From Geothrix sp. 21YS21S-2 (GTDB lineage Bacteria; Acidobacteriota; Holophagae; Holophagales; Holophagaceae): a stretch of DNA of 64,000 nucleotides. Within the stretch, counting starts at the first letter, position 1; the number at the start of each line of letters is the position of its first letter. The DNA lies in contig NZ_CP132910.1 of NCBI RefSeq assembly GCF_030846775.1, positions 1,832,001 through 1,896,000 on the forward strand, given 5' to 3'. Positions 17,624-26,522 of the stretch are shown in pieces. The notes beneath the pieces are model-generated. The model was not told where the DNA came from and did no database searches. It saw only the letters and a list, made by a program, of their open reading frames with translations. Position numbers and translations under genes: made by a program.

Positions 17624-17989
17624 GATTACTCCCACTCCCCGTCCCGCCGGCAAAGGCCGGCTAACGGGGGGTCATGGTTCGTGGATGCGTCGGTTTGCGC
17701 ATCAATGTTTTGGTGAATGATCCGATTGCCCTGCGGGACCTGATCAGGGAACCAGATGCGGGAAGTATCAGTCCTTCAATCGTGACCTGGGAGTGTTCTT
17801 GGTCACAAGAGCCATGAAAGCCCTTGCGCCGGGCGGCAATGTTGCCGTTAAAACCTCGTGAGGCATGCGGTTATCTCACAGCCTCAGGAGGCTCCTGCCG
17901 CCGCGAAAATGCCGGAAAACAGGCAAAAACAGGCCCATGCAGGGACCGGTCTATCCCTTTTCAACCATGACTTGAACAAACCAGGTCAA
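17624..17989. other. 366-base spacer upstream of lyase copy 2
   Basis: Contains the minus-strand promoter block of copy 2 (about 17715-17825), which parallels that of copy 1. TGATACT occupies the likely -10 position, and a TTGTGAcc..AACAC element lies further upstream. The rest up to the AlaX-like gene shows no gene or RNA that I can support. Confidence 0.4.
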
Positions 17990-19162
17990 TCAGCCCAGAA
18001 GGCCGGCGCCTGCGGCCCGGGCCTTCAGGCTGGGAGCCTTGCCCTGGAAGAGGCGGCCGGAACCGCCGCCCCGCCCTTCCAGGAGGGCCGCCAGCTCCCG
18101 GCCGCGGGCGGGGACATCCAGGGGGGAGGCTTCGCCCGCGGTGAGCAGGAAGTAGTGCTGGCCCTCCAGGGTGGACGTGAAGAACACGGCCTTGTGCGGG
18201 GCTGCGGCAGCAAGCAGGCGACCGGTTTTCTGGAGGAATGCGGCGTCCCGTCCCTCGAAATGATGGTCGGCCAGGGAACCCGGGCGGGCGGCCAGGGCCT
18301 CGACCAGCAGGTCGGCCAGTTCCTCCTCCAGGGCCCGGACTTTTCGATCCAGGTTCCGGGTCTGCTCCAGTCTGCCTTCCAGGGCCGGAACGAGCCCCGG
18401 GTCCGGCGCGCCCAGGAGGGACCTCAGGGTGCCGTTGCGGCGTTCATGGGCCTCGAAGCGGCGGCGGGCGCGGCCCCCGGCAACGTAGAACAGGCGGGTC
18501 CCCCCGCGCAGGCTCTCGGTGCCCAGGAGCTTGACCACCTCCAGCTCGGCGGTGGAGCGCACGTGGGTGCCCCCGCAGGTGTTGGTGTCCACTCCCTCGA
18601 TGGTGACCAGGCGAACGTCGCCCGTGAAGCCTTCGGGCAGGCCCCTGGAGCGCACGCCGAGCCCCGGCAGGTCCTCCGGTTTCACGCGCATGGCGGTTAC
18701 GGGGCGCGCCGCGCGGATGCTTTCGGCCACGGCCTCCTCCAGGGCGCGCAACTCCGCGGCGCCGATGGCGGCCACGCCCAGCTCGATGTCAGAGACCTCC
18801 TCCCCCAGGTGGAACGCCTTGGTCTCCCAGCCGAAGCGGTCCTGGGCCACGGCGGTGAGCAGGTGCTGGCCGGTGTGCTGCTGCATGTGGTCGAAGCGGC
18901 GCCCCCAGTCCAGGCGCACCTTCACGGGGCCCGGGGCCACCGGTGCCGAGAGGTAGTGGCGGACCTCCCCGTCGCGCTTCTGCACGTCCAGGACTTCGGC
19001 CGCGCCCAGGGTCCCGTGGTCCGGGGGCTGGCCGCCGCTCTCGGGATAGAGGACGGTGTCCGCCAGCACCGCGAAGGGGCGCCCGTCCTCGCCCGCGCGC
19101 AGCACGGCGGTGTCCAGTTCAGTGAGGTAGGGGTCCCGTTCGTAGGCAGCCAGGTCGCTCAT
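17990..19162 (-). CDS. Alanyl-tRNA editing protein (AlaX, long form)
   Basis: 390 residues, related to the editing half of alanyl-tRNA synthetase. It should hydrolyse Ser-tRNA(Ala) or Gly-tRNA(Ala) in trans. The zinc-binding motifs HTGQH (about residue 95) and CGGTH (about residue 190) are both intact. The N-terminal ESGGQPPDHG segment and a C-terminal DHHA1-like region (about 280-390) make it the long AlaX type. It is divergent from the LysO gene, with only 34 bases between the two starts. Confidence 0.9.
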   Translation of the reverse strand: MSDLAAYERDPYLTELDTAVLRAGEDGRPFAVLADTVLYPESGGQPPDHGTLGAAEVLDVQKRDGEVRHYLSAPVAPGPVKVRLDWGRRFDHMQQHTGQHLLTAVAQDRFGWETKAFHLGEEVSDIELGVAAIGAAELRALEEAVAESIRAARPVTAMRVKPEDLPGLGVRSRGLPEGFTGDVRLVTIEGVDTNTCGGTHVRSTAELEVVKLLGTESLRGGTRLFYVAGGRARRRFEAHERRNGTLRSLLGAPDPGLVPALEGRLEQTRNLDRKVRALEEELADLLVEALAARPGSLADHHFEGRDAAFLQKTGRLLAAAAPHKAVFFTSTLEGQHYFLLTAGEASPLDVPARGRELAALLEGRGGGSGRLFQGKAPSLKARAAGAGLLG

Positions 19163-19196
19163 GGGGAAAGCGTACCATGGGTGATAGGATGGCCGG

Positions 19197-20111
19197 ATGA
19201 ACGTGCTCGCCCTGCTGTTGCTTCTGTTCGCGGGCGCGCTGGCCGGCTATGCCTCACGCCTCAATGAGAAGGCCATTCTTCTCAACCGGGCGGCCACGCG
19301 CTACGCCATCGGATCCCTCCTCTTCATCATGGGGACCCGCCTCGCCCGCTCCCGGGAGCTCTTCGCCCGGGACCTGGGCGTGCTGGCGGCCGCCGTGGGG
19401 AGCAGCCTCCTGCTGGTGGCGGTCTTCTTCCTGGTGTTCTGGGCGGCATCCAAGGTGAGGCGCGGGCCCGCGAGCGCCCCCGAGGGACCCTCCTCCGGGA
19501 GCGGCCACGAGCTGGCCGCGGTGCTCTGGAACGTGGCCTGGATCGCCCTGGGGGCCGCGGCCTTCCTGCTCCTGCCGGACCGGGCCGCCGCGGCCCTGCC
19601 CCTGGATGCCGTCGCGGACTGGCTCCTGCGCATCCTGGCCGTGGTCATCGGCTTCGACCTGGGCGCCGACCTCCACCGGCTGAAGCTGAGGGACCTGCCT
19701 TGGCCCATCCTGCTCATGCCCTTCCTCAACATCGTCCTGTCCCTGGGCTGCGGCTCGCTCTTCAGCCTCCTGCGCGGAATGCCGCTGCGCCAGGGGCTGC
19801 TGCTCTACTCCGGCCTGGGGTGGTACTCCCTCTCCTCGGTCCTGATCGCCCAGAAGGGCCTGGTGGTGATGTCGCTCCTGGCCTTCATCCACAACGTCAC
19901 CCGCGAGCTCTTCGCGATCCTCTCGGCGCCGCTGGCGGCGCGCATCTCGCCCTACCTGCCCATCCACATCGGGGGCGCCACCTCCATGGACGTCATGCTG
20001 CCCTTCGTGCAGCGCTACTCCGGGCGGACCTACACCCTCGTCTCCTTCTATTCCGGGATCGTCTGCAGCCTCGCGGTGATCCCCCTCGTACGCATCCTGT
20101 TGGGGTCCTGA
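19197..20111 (+). CDS. lysO: LysO-family lysine exporter
   Basis: 304 residues and about eight hydrophobic membrane segments. Recognisable LysO (YbjE) signatures are YSGLGWYSLSSVLIAQKG near residue 205 and GGATSMDVMLPFV near residue 260. E. coli LysO exports lysine and the toxic analogue thialysine; the substrate here is inferred from the family. Its TGA overlaps the ATG of the next gene (TGATG, 20109-20113), indicating one operon. Confidence 0.82.
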   Translation: MNVLALLLLLFAGALAGYASRLNEKAILLNRAATRYAIGSLLFIMGTRLARSRELFARDLGVLAAAVGSSLLLVAVFFLVFWAASKVRRGPASAPEGPSSGSGHELAAVLWNVAWIALGAAAFLLLPDRAAAALPLDAVADWLLRILAVVIGFDLGADLHRLKLRDLPWPILLMPFLNIVLSLGCGSLFSLLRGMPLRQGLLLYSGLGWYSLSSVLIAQKGLVVMSLLAFIHNVTRELFAILSAPLAARISPYLPIHIGGATSMDVMLPFVQRYSGRTYTLVSFYSGIVCSLAVIPLVRILLGS

Positions 20112-20557
20112 TGGCCAAGCGCATCGAACGCGTGAACAAGTCCGTGAAGGAGGTCCTGGAGGACCTCGTGGAAGGCCACCGGGAGGCCTCGATCACCGGG
20201 CCCGCGGGCGCCGCGAAGTACCTCGCGCGCACCCTGGAGGGCCAGCAGTCCCTGCCCAACGCCGTCAAGGCCGTGGCCTACGATCTCCTGGCGGAGGCGC
20301 GGGCCATGCTGCAGGACTGGGAGGGCGTGGAGGAGGCCCTGCAGGGTTTCCTGAAGAACCTCCCCGAGATGGAGCCGGCCCTGGGCCACGGCTACCGCCG
20401 GGCCCTGGAGGCCACCACGGCCCTGGAGCGGGGCGTGCAGGCCCGCACGGAACGGGCCGATTTCCATGGGGCCCTGGAGCTGTGCGAGATGGCGATCGCC
20501 CTGGACCTGGGCGCGCACTGGCGCGCCAAGCGCGACAGCCTGGAGTGGGCGAAGTAG
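20111..20557 (+). CDS. Small TPR-like helical protein
   Basis: 148 residues, soluble, mostly alpha-helical and rich in Ala, Glu and Leu. The C-terminal half (ADFHGALELCEMAIALDLGA) resembles one TPR-like helix pair. No catalytic motif is visible. Its start overlaps the lysO stop by one base. Its TAG abuts the stop of the convergent repeat protein with no gap. Function unknown. Confidence 0.7.
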   Translation: MAKRIERVNKSVKEVLEDLVEGHREASITGPAGAAKYLARTLEGQQSLPNAVKAVAYDLLAEARAMLQDWEGVEEALQGFLKNLPEMEPALGHGYRRALEATTALERGVQARTERADFHGALELCEMAIALDLGAHWRAKRDSLEWAK

Positions 20558-21283
20558 CTACCCCAATGCCGAGGCGTTGCTGGTGTAGGCCGCAGCGGCC
20601 ATGGACTCCAGGCTCTTCGCATAGGACGCGGCGGTGCTGCCCTGCTCGGCCTGGAGCCTAACCAGCAGGGCCTCCCAGGCGCTGCTGGACGCGGAGCTGT
20701 CCGAGGCGTCCAGGGCGGTGGTGAGGGAGCTCGCGGCCGACGTGGTGGAATCGTCGGTGCCCAGGCCCTTCGCCTTGGCGAGGATGGAGGCGAGGAGCGT
20801 CTTCGCGGAGCTGAGGTCCCCGGACTGGATCAGGGTGCCCAGGGTCGTCATGTCCTCCTCGAGCGGGTTGGAGCCCTGCGGGGGCGGGCCGCCCTGGGGG
20901 CCCTTGGCGGCCTTGGCCTGGACTCCCTCCAGGGCGGTGGAGGCGGCGGTGAGGTCGCCGGACTCCAGGGCCTTGCCGATGGCCGCGAAGTCGCCGGGGA
21001 TCTCGCCGTTCCTCTGCATCTTCTCCACCATGGACTGGTAGGCCTTCCTGGCGGAGGCCAGGTCCCCGGACGTGATGCTCGACTCCAGCGAGGTCAGGTC
21101 GGCCTGGAAGGGATCCGTGCCCTTGGAGGCCGCGGCCTGCTGGCCGGCGGCGGAGAGGGTCAGGAGGTCCGTGGCGGTGGTGCCGGTGTCGGAGGAGTCG
21201 TCCGGGGACGACCCCGTCAGACCCAGCAGCTGCTGGAGGTACAGGGCCGACAGGCTCGACGTCCCGGTTGCGGAGATGTTCAT
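20558..21283 (-). CDS. Repeat protein with SGDL units, family not recognised
   Basis: 241 residues without signal peptide or membrane segment; low in aromatics and rich in Ser, Ala, Thr and Gly. I see three related stretches: ESSITSGDLASARKAYQSM, GKALESGDLTAASTALEGV and GTLIQSGDLSSAKTLLASIL. Each is a helix, then SGDL, then a helix, so it may be a short helical-repeat scaffold. The N-terminus (SSLSALYLQQLLGL) is amphipathic. ATG 21283 follows AGGAGG at 6 bases, so the longer upstream frame is not used. A perfect 7-base inverted repeat lies in the leader (21304-21323). Confidence 0.65.
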   Translation of the reverse strand: MNISATGTSSLSALYLQQLLGLTGSSPDDSSDTGTTATDLLTLSAAGQQAAASKGTDPFQADLTSLESSITSGDLASARKAYQSMVEKMQRNGEIPGDFAAIGKALESGDLTAASTALEGVQAKAAKGPQGGPPPQGSNPLEEDMTTLGTLIQSGDLSSAKTLLASILAKAKGLGTDDSTTSAASSLTTALDASDSSASSSAWEALLVRLQAEQGSTAASYAKSLESMAAAAYTSNASALG

Positions 21284-21695
21284 GGTTCCCTCCTGGTGGA
21301 TGCGGACACAGTCCGTTGTGTCCCGATGCAATCCTCCCGCCAGTACGTTTCGGCCGGAAATGAGCCAGGGGAAAGGGTTTCCGGCCAATCGCTGGTTCGC
21401 GCCGCCGGATCGCGCCCAGGGAGGGGCGAACGAAGCGGGTCTTCGGCGGGCCGTGGCGGGGAGGGGGGGATTGAAAAGGTAAAATCTTATAAATATACAC
21501 TTACGCACACAGGGCACTTTCCGCAGGGGTGTTCCCGGCGGCCGGGTCGCCGGGGGTCCCCCGTGCCGGAACGCCCATCGGGACCCGGGTGACATCCGGC
21601 GGGGCGGATCGGCCGTTGGGCGGCCGTGCCGAGCGGTTTGCCCGATACGCTGTTTTCATGGATGCTGTGCCATCGCCCCGAATCCAGGGAAACCC
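21284..21695. promoter_or_regulatory. 412-base divergent promoter region
   Basis: Lies between the SGDL repeat protein and the LytS-type kinase. GGACACA (21304-21310) and TGTGTCC (21317-21323) form an inverted repeat around six bases. An AT-rich island at about 21474-21502, containing TAAAATCTTATAAATATAC, is the obvious promoter candidate. The rest is GC-rich with no gene seen. Confidence 0.4.
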
Positions 21696-22790
21696 ATGCG
21701 GCAGGAACTGATCACCCCGACCATCCTCAAGCGCGTCTCCAGCCGCGCCAACCTGGCCATCATCCTCCTGGTCGGGGGAATGTTCTGCCTGTTCCGCTTC
21801 ACCCTCGGCCCGCCGGGGGTCTCGGTGTCCGAGATCGTCTTCCCCTTCGTCCTGCTCCTGGGGCACCTGGCCTTGGCCCCCTTGCCCTGGCAGTGGACCG
21901 GCGACGACGCGCCCATGACCGGGCTGGGGCGGGGCATCGTGCAGTCCCTCCTCTTCAACGTCCTCTGGGTGACCCTCATCCTGAGCGTCCCCCAGGTGGC
22001 GGGCCCGCGGCGGCCCCGGGACTTCCGCGAGCCTCCCCCCATGACCGGCCCGGAGGGGCCGCCCCCGGAACACGGCGGGCCCGGCAGGGAGCGCAGGACC
22101 TCGCCCATCGTCGGCCTGGCCCTGGTGAACGTCTCCTTCGCCCTGGTCTTCGGCTGGGTCTTCGCCGACAAGGAGGCCACCGAGGCCCGGGAACGCAGCA
22201 TGGCCGGCCTGCTGCGCCAGTCGAGGTCCCGGGCCCTCCAGAACCAGCTCGAGCCCCACGTCCTCTACAACGCCCTCAACGGCCTTTCCGAACTGGTGCA
22301 CGAGGACCCCCTGGCGGCGGAGGAGATGATCGCGCGCCTCGCGGACCTGTACCGCATGCTCACCCATCACTCCGAGGCCGACTTCGTGCCGCTCATGAAG
22401 GAGCGCCTCCTGGTGGAGGCCTACCTGGCCATGGAGGAGATGCGCCTGGGCGAGCGCCTCAGGGTCGAATGGGAGTGGCCGGCCTGGGCCGACGTGGTGA
22501 TCCTGCCGCCCCTCCTCCTCCAGCCCCTGGTGGAGAACGCCATCAAGCACGGCATCAGCCCCTGCGAGGCGGGCGGGGACCTGCGGATCTCCTGCGCCCG
22601 GGAGGGCGGGTCCGTGGCGCTGAGCGTGGCCAACACCGGCATGGCCCTGGGCGCGGAGCCCCGCAAGGGCGTGGGCCTGGCCAACCTGGAGGCCCGGCTC
22701 GAACTGTGGATGGAGGGCGCCGGCGCCTTCACCCTTGCCCAGGACGAACAATGGACCGTGGCGGAAGTCCGGTGGAGGGAGAAGGCATGA
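21696..22790 (+). CDS. LytS/YehU-type sensor histidine kinase
   Basis: 364 residues. Four hydrophobic segments in the first 160 residues are interrupted by a Pro/Gly/Arg-rich loop (about 105-135). Then comes a His_kinase (PF06580) domain whose H-box reads LEPHVLYNALNGL, slightly off the usual NPHFLFNALN. A HATPase domain follows with PLVENAIKHG and a GVGLANLEARL lid. This family phosphorylates LytTR response regulators, and one is encoded directly downstream with a four-base ATGA overlap. The loop is too short for a known sensor domain, so the signal is unknown. Confidence 0.88.
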   Translation: MRQELITPTILKRVSSRANLAIILLVGGMFCLFRFTLGPPGVSVSEIVFPFVLLLGHLALAPLPWQWTGDDAPMTGLGRGIVQSLLFNVLWVTLILSVPQVAGPRRPRDFREPPPMTGPEGPPPEHGGPGRERRTSPIVGLALVNVSFALVFGWVFADKEATEARERSMAGLLRQSRSRALQNQLEPHVLYNALNGLSELVHEDPLAAEEMIARLADLYRMLTHHSEADFVPLMKERLLVEAYLAMEEMRLGERLRVEWEWPAWADVVILPPLLLQPLVENAIKHGISPCEAGGDLRISCAREGGSVALSVANTGMALGAEPRKGVGLANLEARLELWMEGAGAFTLAQDEQWTVAEVRWREKA

Positions 22791-23515
22791 GCAGACTGCG
22801 TGTGGTCGTGGCGGAGGACGAGGCGCTGAGCAGCAAGCGCCTGGTGCGGCTCCTCCAGGAGGCGGGCTGCGAAGTGGTGGCCACGTTCGCGGAGGGCGGG
22901 GGCCTCGCCCAGTGGCTGAAGCGCCCCCAGGACGTGGACGCCCTGTTCCTGGACATCCACATGCCCAACCTGGACGGCCTGGCCATCCTCAGGTCCGTGG
23001 AGGGTCGCATCCCCGCGGTGCTCACCACCGCCTTCCCGGAGCACGCCGTGGAGGCCTTCGATTCCGAGGCCACCGACTACCTCCTGAAGCCCATCACCGC
23101 CTCGCGCCTGGAGCGGGCCCTGAAGCGCATCGAGGCCCGCAAGGGCTCCGAAGTGCACGCCCTGGCCTCCCCCGTCCCGCACCACGGCCCCCTGCGCTAC
23201 CCGGTGCAGGCCGGGGAGGGCATCGTGCTGGTGGACCTGGGCAAGACCACCCACTTCGAGGTGGACAACGAGGTGGTCTACGCCCATGCCGGCGCCCGCA
23301 TGCGCACCCAGTGGACGAGCCTGGGGGAGGTGGAGGCGGCCTTCCCGTCGGCGGGCATGCTGCGCATCCACCGCCACCTGCTGGTGCGCCCCGAGGCCGT
23401 CATCGGCCTGCGCCCCTCCTCGGGAGGGCGGGCCATCATCCGCCTGGCGGGGGGCGGGGAGCTCGAGGCGAGCCGGGGCGGCGCGCCGCGGCTGCGCGAA
23501 AGGCTGGGGCTCTGA
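22787..23515 (+). CDS. LytTR family response regulator
   Basis: 242 residues. The receiver domain (1-120) has the acidic pair AEDE, the phospho-acceptor Asp in ALFLDIHMPNLDG and a conserved Lys in DYLLKPI. A LytTR DNA-binding domain (about 140-240) contains the HRHLLVRPEAV segment. It is translationally coupled to the kinase gene and is its presumed partner. LytTR regulators bind imperfect direct repeats and usually control envelope, adhesion or secretion genes; the exported Spy-like gene just downstream is a possible target. Confidence 0.92.
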   Translation: MSRLRVVVAEDEALSSKRLVRLLQEAGCEVVATFAEGGGLAQWLKRPQDVDALFLDIHMPNLDGLAILRSVEGRIPAVLTTAFPEHAVEAFDSEATDYLLKPITASRLERALKRIEARKGSEVHALASPVPHHGPLRYPVQAGEGIVLVDLGKTTHFEVDNEVVYAHAGARMRTQWTSLGEVEAAFPSAGMLRIHRHLLVRPEAVIGLRPSSGGRAIIRLAGGGELEASRGGAPRLRERLGL

Positions 23516-23621
23516 CCCGTCCGGCGGCGCACCGGGGACGCAGGGCGGCAGACCCGCGCCATTGGCCGCGAACGCGTGACCTGGCGGCTCCAGGGACGCA
23601 CCTTGAATGGGAGGAGGCACC

Positions 23622-24113
23622 ATGATCCGCACCACCCTTCTGACCCTCGCCCTCGCGGGCGGACTCTGCGCCCAGCAGCCCCCGCCGCAGGGCCCCATGG
23701 AGGACTTCCACGGCGGCGAAGGCATGGGGCGCCCCGGCCCCGGGATGATGTTCAGGAACCTGGGTCTCACCCCCGGCCAGGAGAAGGCGGTCAAGGCCGT
23801 CCTGGACAGGCGTCAGAAGCCCCCCAGGGCCGGGCGCGACGCCGAGGAGGCCCTGCGCGCCGCCGCCGAGGACCCCGCCGCCACCGAGGCGCAGCTGCGC
23901 GCCCTGCACGCGGCCGCCGGCGAGGCCCGGCTCCGGGAGCTCCTGGACCGCCACGCCCTGGCCGTGGAGCTCGACGCCATCCTGACCCCGGAACAGCGGG
24001 CCAAGGCCCGCCGCATCCGCGAGAACATGCGCAAGGAGATGGAAGCACGGAGGTCCCTGATGGAGGACCTGGGCGGCCCCCCGCCGCCCCGCCGCGGAGA
24101 GCCTGGGAAGTAG
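23622..24113 (+). CDS. Periplasmic Spy/CpxP-like (LTXXQ) protein
   Basis: 163 residues with a signal peptide (TLALAGGLCAQQ). Two LTxxQ-type segments, LTPGQEKAV near residue 50 and LTPEQRAKARRI near residue 125, sit in a long helical body, as in Spy/CpxP periplasmic chaperones and heavy-metal sensors. Both ends are Pro/Gly-rich. ATG 23622 is preceded by AGGAGG (23612-23617). It follows the two-component operon on the same strand after 106 bases and may report on or buffer envelope stress. Confidence 0.72.
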   Translation: MIRTTLLTLALAGGLCAQQPPPQGPMEDFHGGEGMGRPGPGMMFRNLGLTPGQEKAVKAVLDRRQKPPRAGRDAEEALRAAAEDPAATEAQLRALHAAAGEARLRELLDRHALAVELDAILTPEQRAKARRIRENMRKEMEARRSLMEDLGGPPPPRRGEPGK

Positions 24114-24116
24114 GGC

Positions 24117-25223
24117 TCAGAGCACTCCGCGGCGCCGCTGGTCCAGCTCGATGGAATCGTACAGGGCCTGGAAGTTCCCTTCCCCGAAGCCCATGTTCCC
24201 CCTGCGCTGGATGATCTCGAAGAACAGCGGCCCGATCTGGTCCTCGCTGAAGATCTGCAGCAGGTAGCCGGAGGCGTCGCCGTCGATCTGGATGCCCAGG
24301 GCCTCGATGGCCCCGAGGTCCTCGGTGACCTTGTAGCCGCCCTTCTCGATGCGCCCGGGCAGGAGCTCGTAGTAGGTGCGCGGAACGGCGAGGAACTGGA
24401 AGCCCTGGGCCCTGAGCACGGCCAGGGTCTCCTGGATGTTGTTGGTGGACATGGCGATGTGCTGGACGCCCTGGCCATGGTGGCGGTTGACGAACTCCTG
24501 GATCTGGCTCTTCCCGTCGGTGGGCTCGTTGATGGGGATGATGACCCGGCCGTTGGCGCTCTGGACGACCTTCGAGTTGAGCCCGGTGCCCAGGTGCCCG
24601 CGGATGTTGAATGTGCGCGTCACGGCGAACCCGAAGACCCGCTCGTAGAAGTCCACCAGCGGCTCCAGCTCGCCCGGGCCGACGTTGTTGGTGAGGTGGT
24701 CCACGCGCACCAGGCCGGGTTCACAGAGGGGCAGGCCCGGATCGGGGTGGAGGAAGGGCCAGAAGGGCTCCACGTCCCCGGAGCGCTCCACCAGGTAGTT
24801 CAGCACGTCGCCCACGCCCTTGATGGCCGCGAAGCGCAGGGTGCCGCCGCCGTGGTGGTGGGTCTCGGGCTCGAGCATGACCTTGGCGCCGTTGTGGCGG
24901 GCCGTGGCCAGGGCGCGGTCCAGGTCGGCCACCTGGAAGTTCAGGGCGCAGACGCCCTCGCCGTGGGTGTGGAAATAGCGTCCGGCCCAGTGGGTGTCGT
25001 CGGCCTCCAGGATGAGCACGTCCATGCGGTTCTGGCGCAGGTGCACGAGCCGGCCCCAGGGGGCCTTGCCGGAGGCCACCCGTGAAAAGCCCAGGCGCCG
25101 GTAGAGGGGTTCGAGCCGGTCCAGGACCCCGGTCATCTGGAAGTGGTCGATGCGCTCGATCCCCAGGGGGTTCGTGGCGGCCCGGCCCGTGGGGGTGGAA
25201 AGGGCGAAACTGGTCTTGGGCAT
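24117..25223 (-). CDS. hpd: 4-Hydroxyphenylpyruvate dioxygenase
   Basis: Converts 4-hydroxyphenylpyruvate to homogentisate with O2 in tyrosine catabolism. 368 residues in two vicinal-oxygen-chelate halves. The iron ligands are visible as His in RVDHLTNN, His in GVQHIAMST and Glu in LFFEIIQRRGN. The C-terminal GFGEGNFQALY segment matches the gating helix region. It is divergent from hmgA across 124 bases that must hold both promoters. Confidence 0.96.
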   Translation of the reverse strand: MPKTSFALSTPTGRAATNPLGIERIDHFQMTGVLDRLEPLYRRLGFSRVASGKAPWGRLVHLRQNRMDVLILEADDTHWAGRYFHTHGEGVCALNFQVADLDRALATARHNGAKVMLEPETHHHGGGTLRFAAIKGVGDVLNYLVERSGDVEPFWPFLHPDPGLPLCEPGLVRVDHLTNNVGPGELEPLVDFYERVFGFAVTRTFNIRGHLGTGLNSKVVQSANGRVIIPINEPTDGKSQIQEFVNRHHGQGVQHIAMSTNNIQETLAVLRAQGFQFLAVPRTYYELLPGRIEKGGYKVTEDLGAIEALGIQIDGDASGYLLQIFSEDQIGPLFFEIIQRRGNMGFGEGNFQALYDSIELDQRRRGVL

Positions 25224-25347
25224 TCATGACTCCGTTCGGAGGAACCCAGGATCATAGCAGCCCGCGCAGAGATTGAGACAGGTTCGCCGCGGAGTTTTTT
25301 CGGCGCTACACTTCTGGGGTCCGATTCCCCCCCACCCAGGTGAAACC

Positions 25348-26451
25348 ATGAAATTGACCAATGAATCCAGCCTCTTTCCCCTGCGCAAGGGCCGGATCAC
25401 CCGCCAGGCGCACGTGGACCTGCCCGAGGGCACCTTCGAGGAGGAGTTCGCCCGGCAGGGCTTCTTCGGGCGCACGAGTCATTTATACAGGACCCACCCC
25501 ACCACCGCCTGGACCCGCATCGAGGGGCCCCTGCGGCCCCGCAGCTACGACCTGAACAGGCTCCCTCCCGCGGGCCCCTTCGAGCCGGTGTGCTTCCTGC
25601 GCAACGAGGACGTGGCCCTGCACTGGGTGGCCGCCGGGACCATGGATTTCTTCTACCGCAACGCCGACGGGGACGACGTCTACTACATCCACGCGGGCGG
25701 CGGACGCCTGGAGACCACCTTCGGGGTGCTGGACTACGCCCGGGGCGACTACCTGGTGCTGCCCCGGGGCACGACCTACCGGTTCCTGCCTTCGGCCGGG
25801 CCCCAGGCCTACCTGCTCATCGAGAGCGCCGGGGAGATCACCATCCCGGACCGCAACCAGCTGGGTCCCAACGCCATCTTCGATCCCGCCATGATCGACA
25901 CGCCGGAGCTGGAGCCCCCCGCCGAACCCGAAAGGGAGTGGGCCGTGCACATCAAGCGCCGCAACGTCATCACCCGCGTCTACTACCCTTTCAATCCCAA
26001 CGACGTGGTGGGCTGGAAGGGCGACCTCACGGTGTGGCGGATCAACGTCAAGGACATCCGCCCGGTGGTGAGCCCCCGCTACCACCTCCCCCCCAGCGCC
26101 CACAGCACCTTCCTGGGGCGGAACTTCGTCATCTGCACCTTCCTGCCCCGCCCCTTCGAGGAGGAGCCCGGGGCCATGCGGGTGCCCTTCTACCACTCGA
26201 ACATCGACTACGACGAGGTCCTGTTCTACTCCGACGGCAACTTCTTCAGCCGGGAGGGGATCGGTCCCGGGATGGTCACCTGGCATCCCCAGGGCATCCA
26301 CCACGGCCCCCACCCCAAGGCCATCCCCGCCTCCCGCCTGAAAGACCGGACGGACGAAGTGGCCGTCATGGTGGACGCCTACCACCCCCTGGAAGCCACG
26401 CCCGCGGCGGCCGCCGTGGAGAACGAGGCCTACTGGTCCAGCTGGAAATAG
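25348..26451 (+). CDS. hmgA: Homogentisate 1,2-dioxygenase
   Basis: Opens the homogentisate ring to maleylacetoacetate. 367 residues, the shorter bacterial form. The iron-site region reads PFYHSNIDYDEVLFYSDG (about residues 280-297), with a second His-rich stretch, WHPQGIHHGPHP, near residue 312. ATG 25348 was chosen because the conserved family start begins there. It is divergent from hpd and is followed by an exported TPR gene. No maleylacetoacetate isomerase is visible nearby. Confidence 0.93.
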   Translation: MKLTNESSLFPLRKGRITRQAHVDLPEGTFEEEFARQGFFGRTSHLYRTHPTTAWTRIEGPLRPRSYDLNRLPPAGPFEPVCFLRNEDVALHWVAAGTMDFFYRNADGDDVYYIHAGGGRLETTFGVLDYARGDYLVLPRGTTYRFLPSAGPQAYLLIESAGEITIPDRNQLGPNAIFDPAMIDTPELEPPAEPEREWAVHIKRRNVITRVYYPFNPNDVVGWKGDLTVWRINVKDIRPVVSPRYHLPPSAHSTFLGRNFVICTFLPRPFEEEPGAMRVPFYHSNIDYDEVLFYSDGNFFSREGIGPGMVTWHPQGIHHGPHPKAIPASRLKDRTDEVAVMVDAYHPLEATPAAAAVENEAYWSSWK

Positions 26452-26522
26452 GACCCGCTCGCAGGTTCCACCGCTTCATGAGAGAATTCCGATCCGTTCA
26501 TTTCTGTCGGGTTGGAGGCATC

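Noticed and set aside
21529-21711. Small plus-strand open frame before the LytS-type kinase
   Set aside because: Overlaps the kinase start, lacks a ribosome site and shows promoter-region composition.
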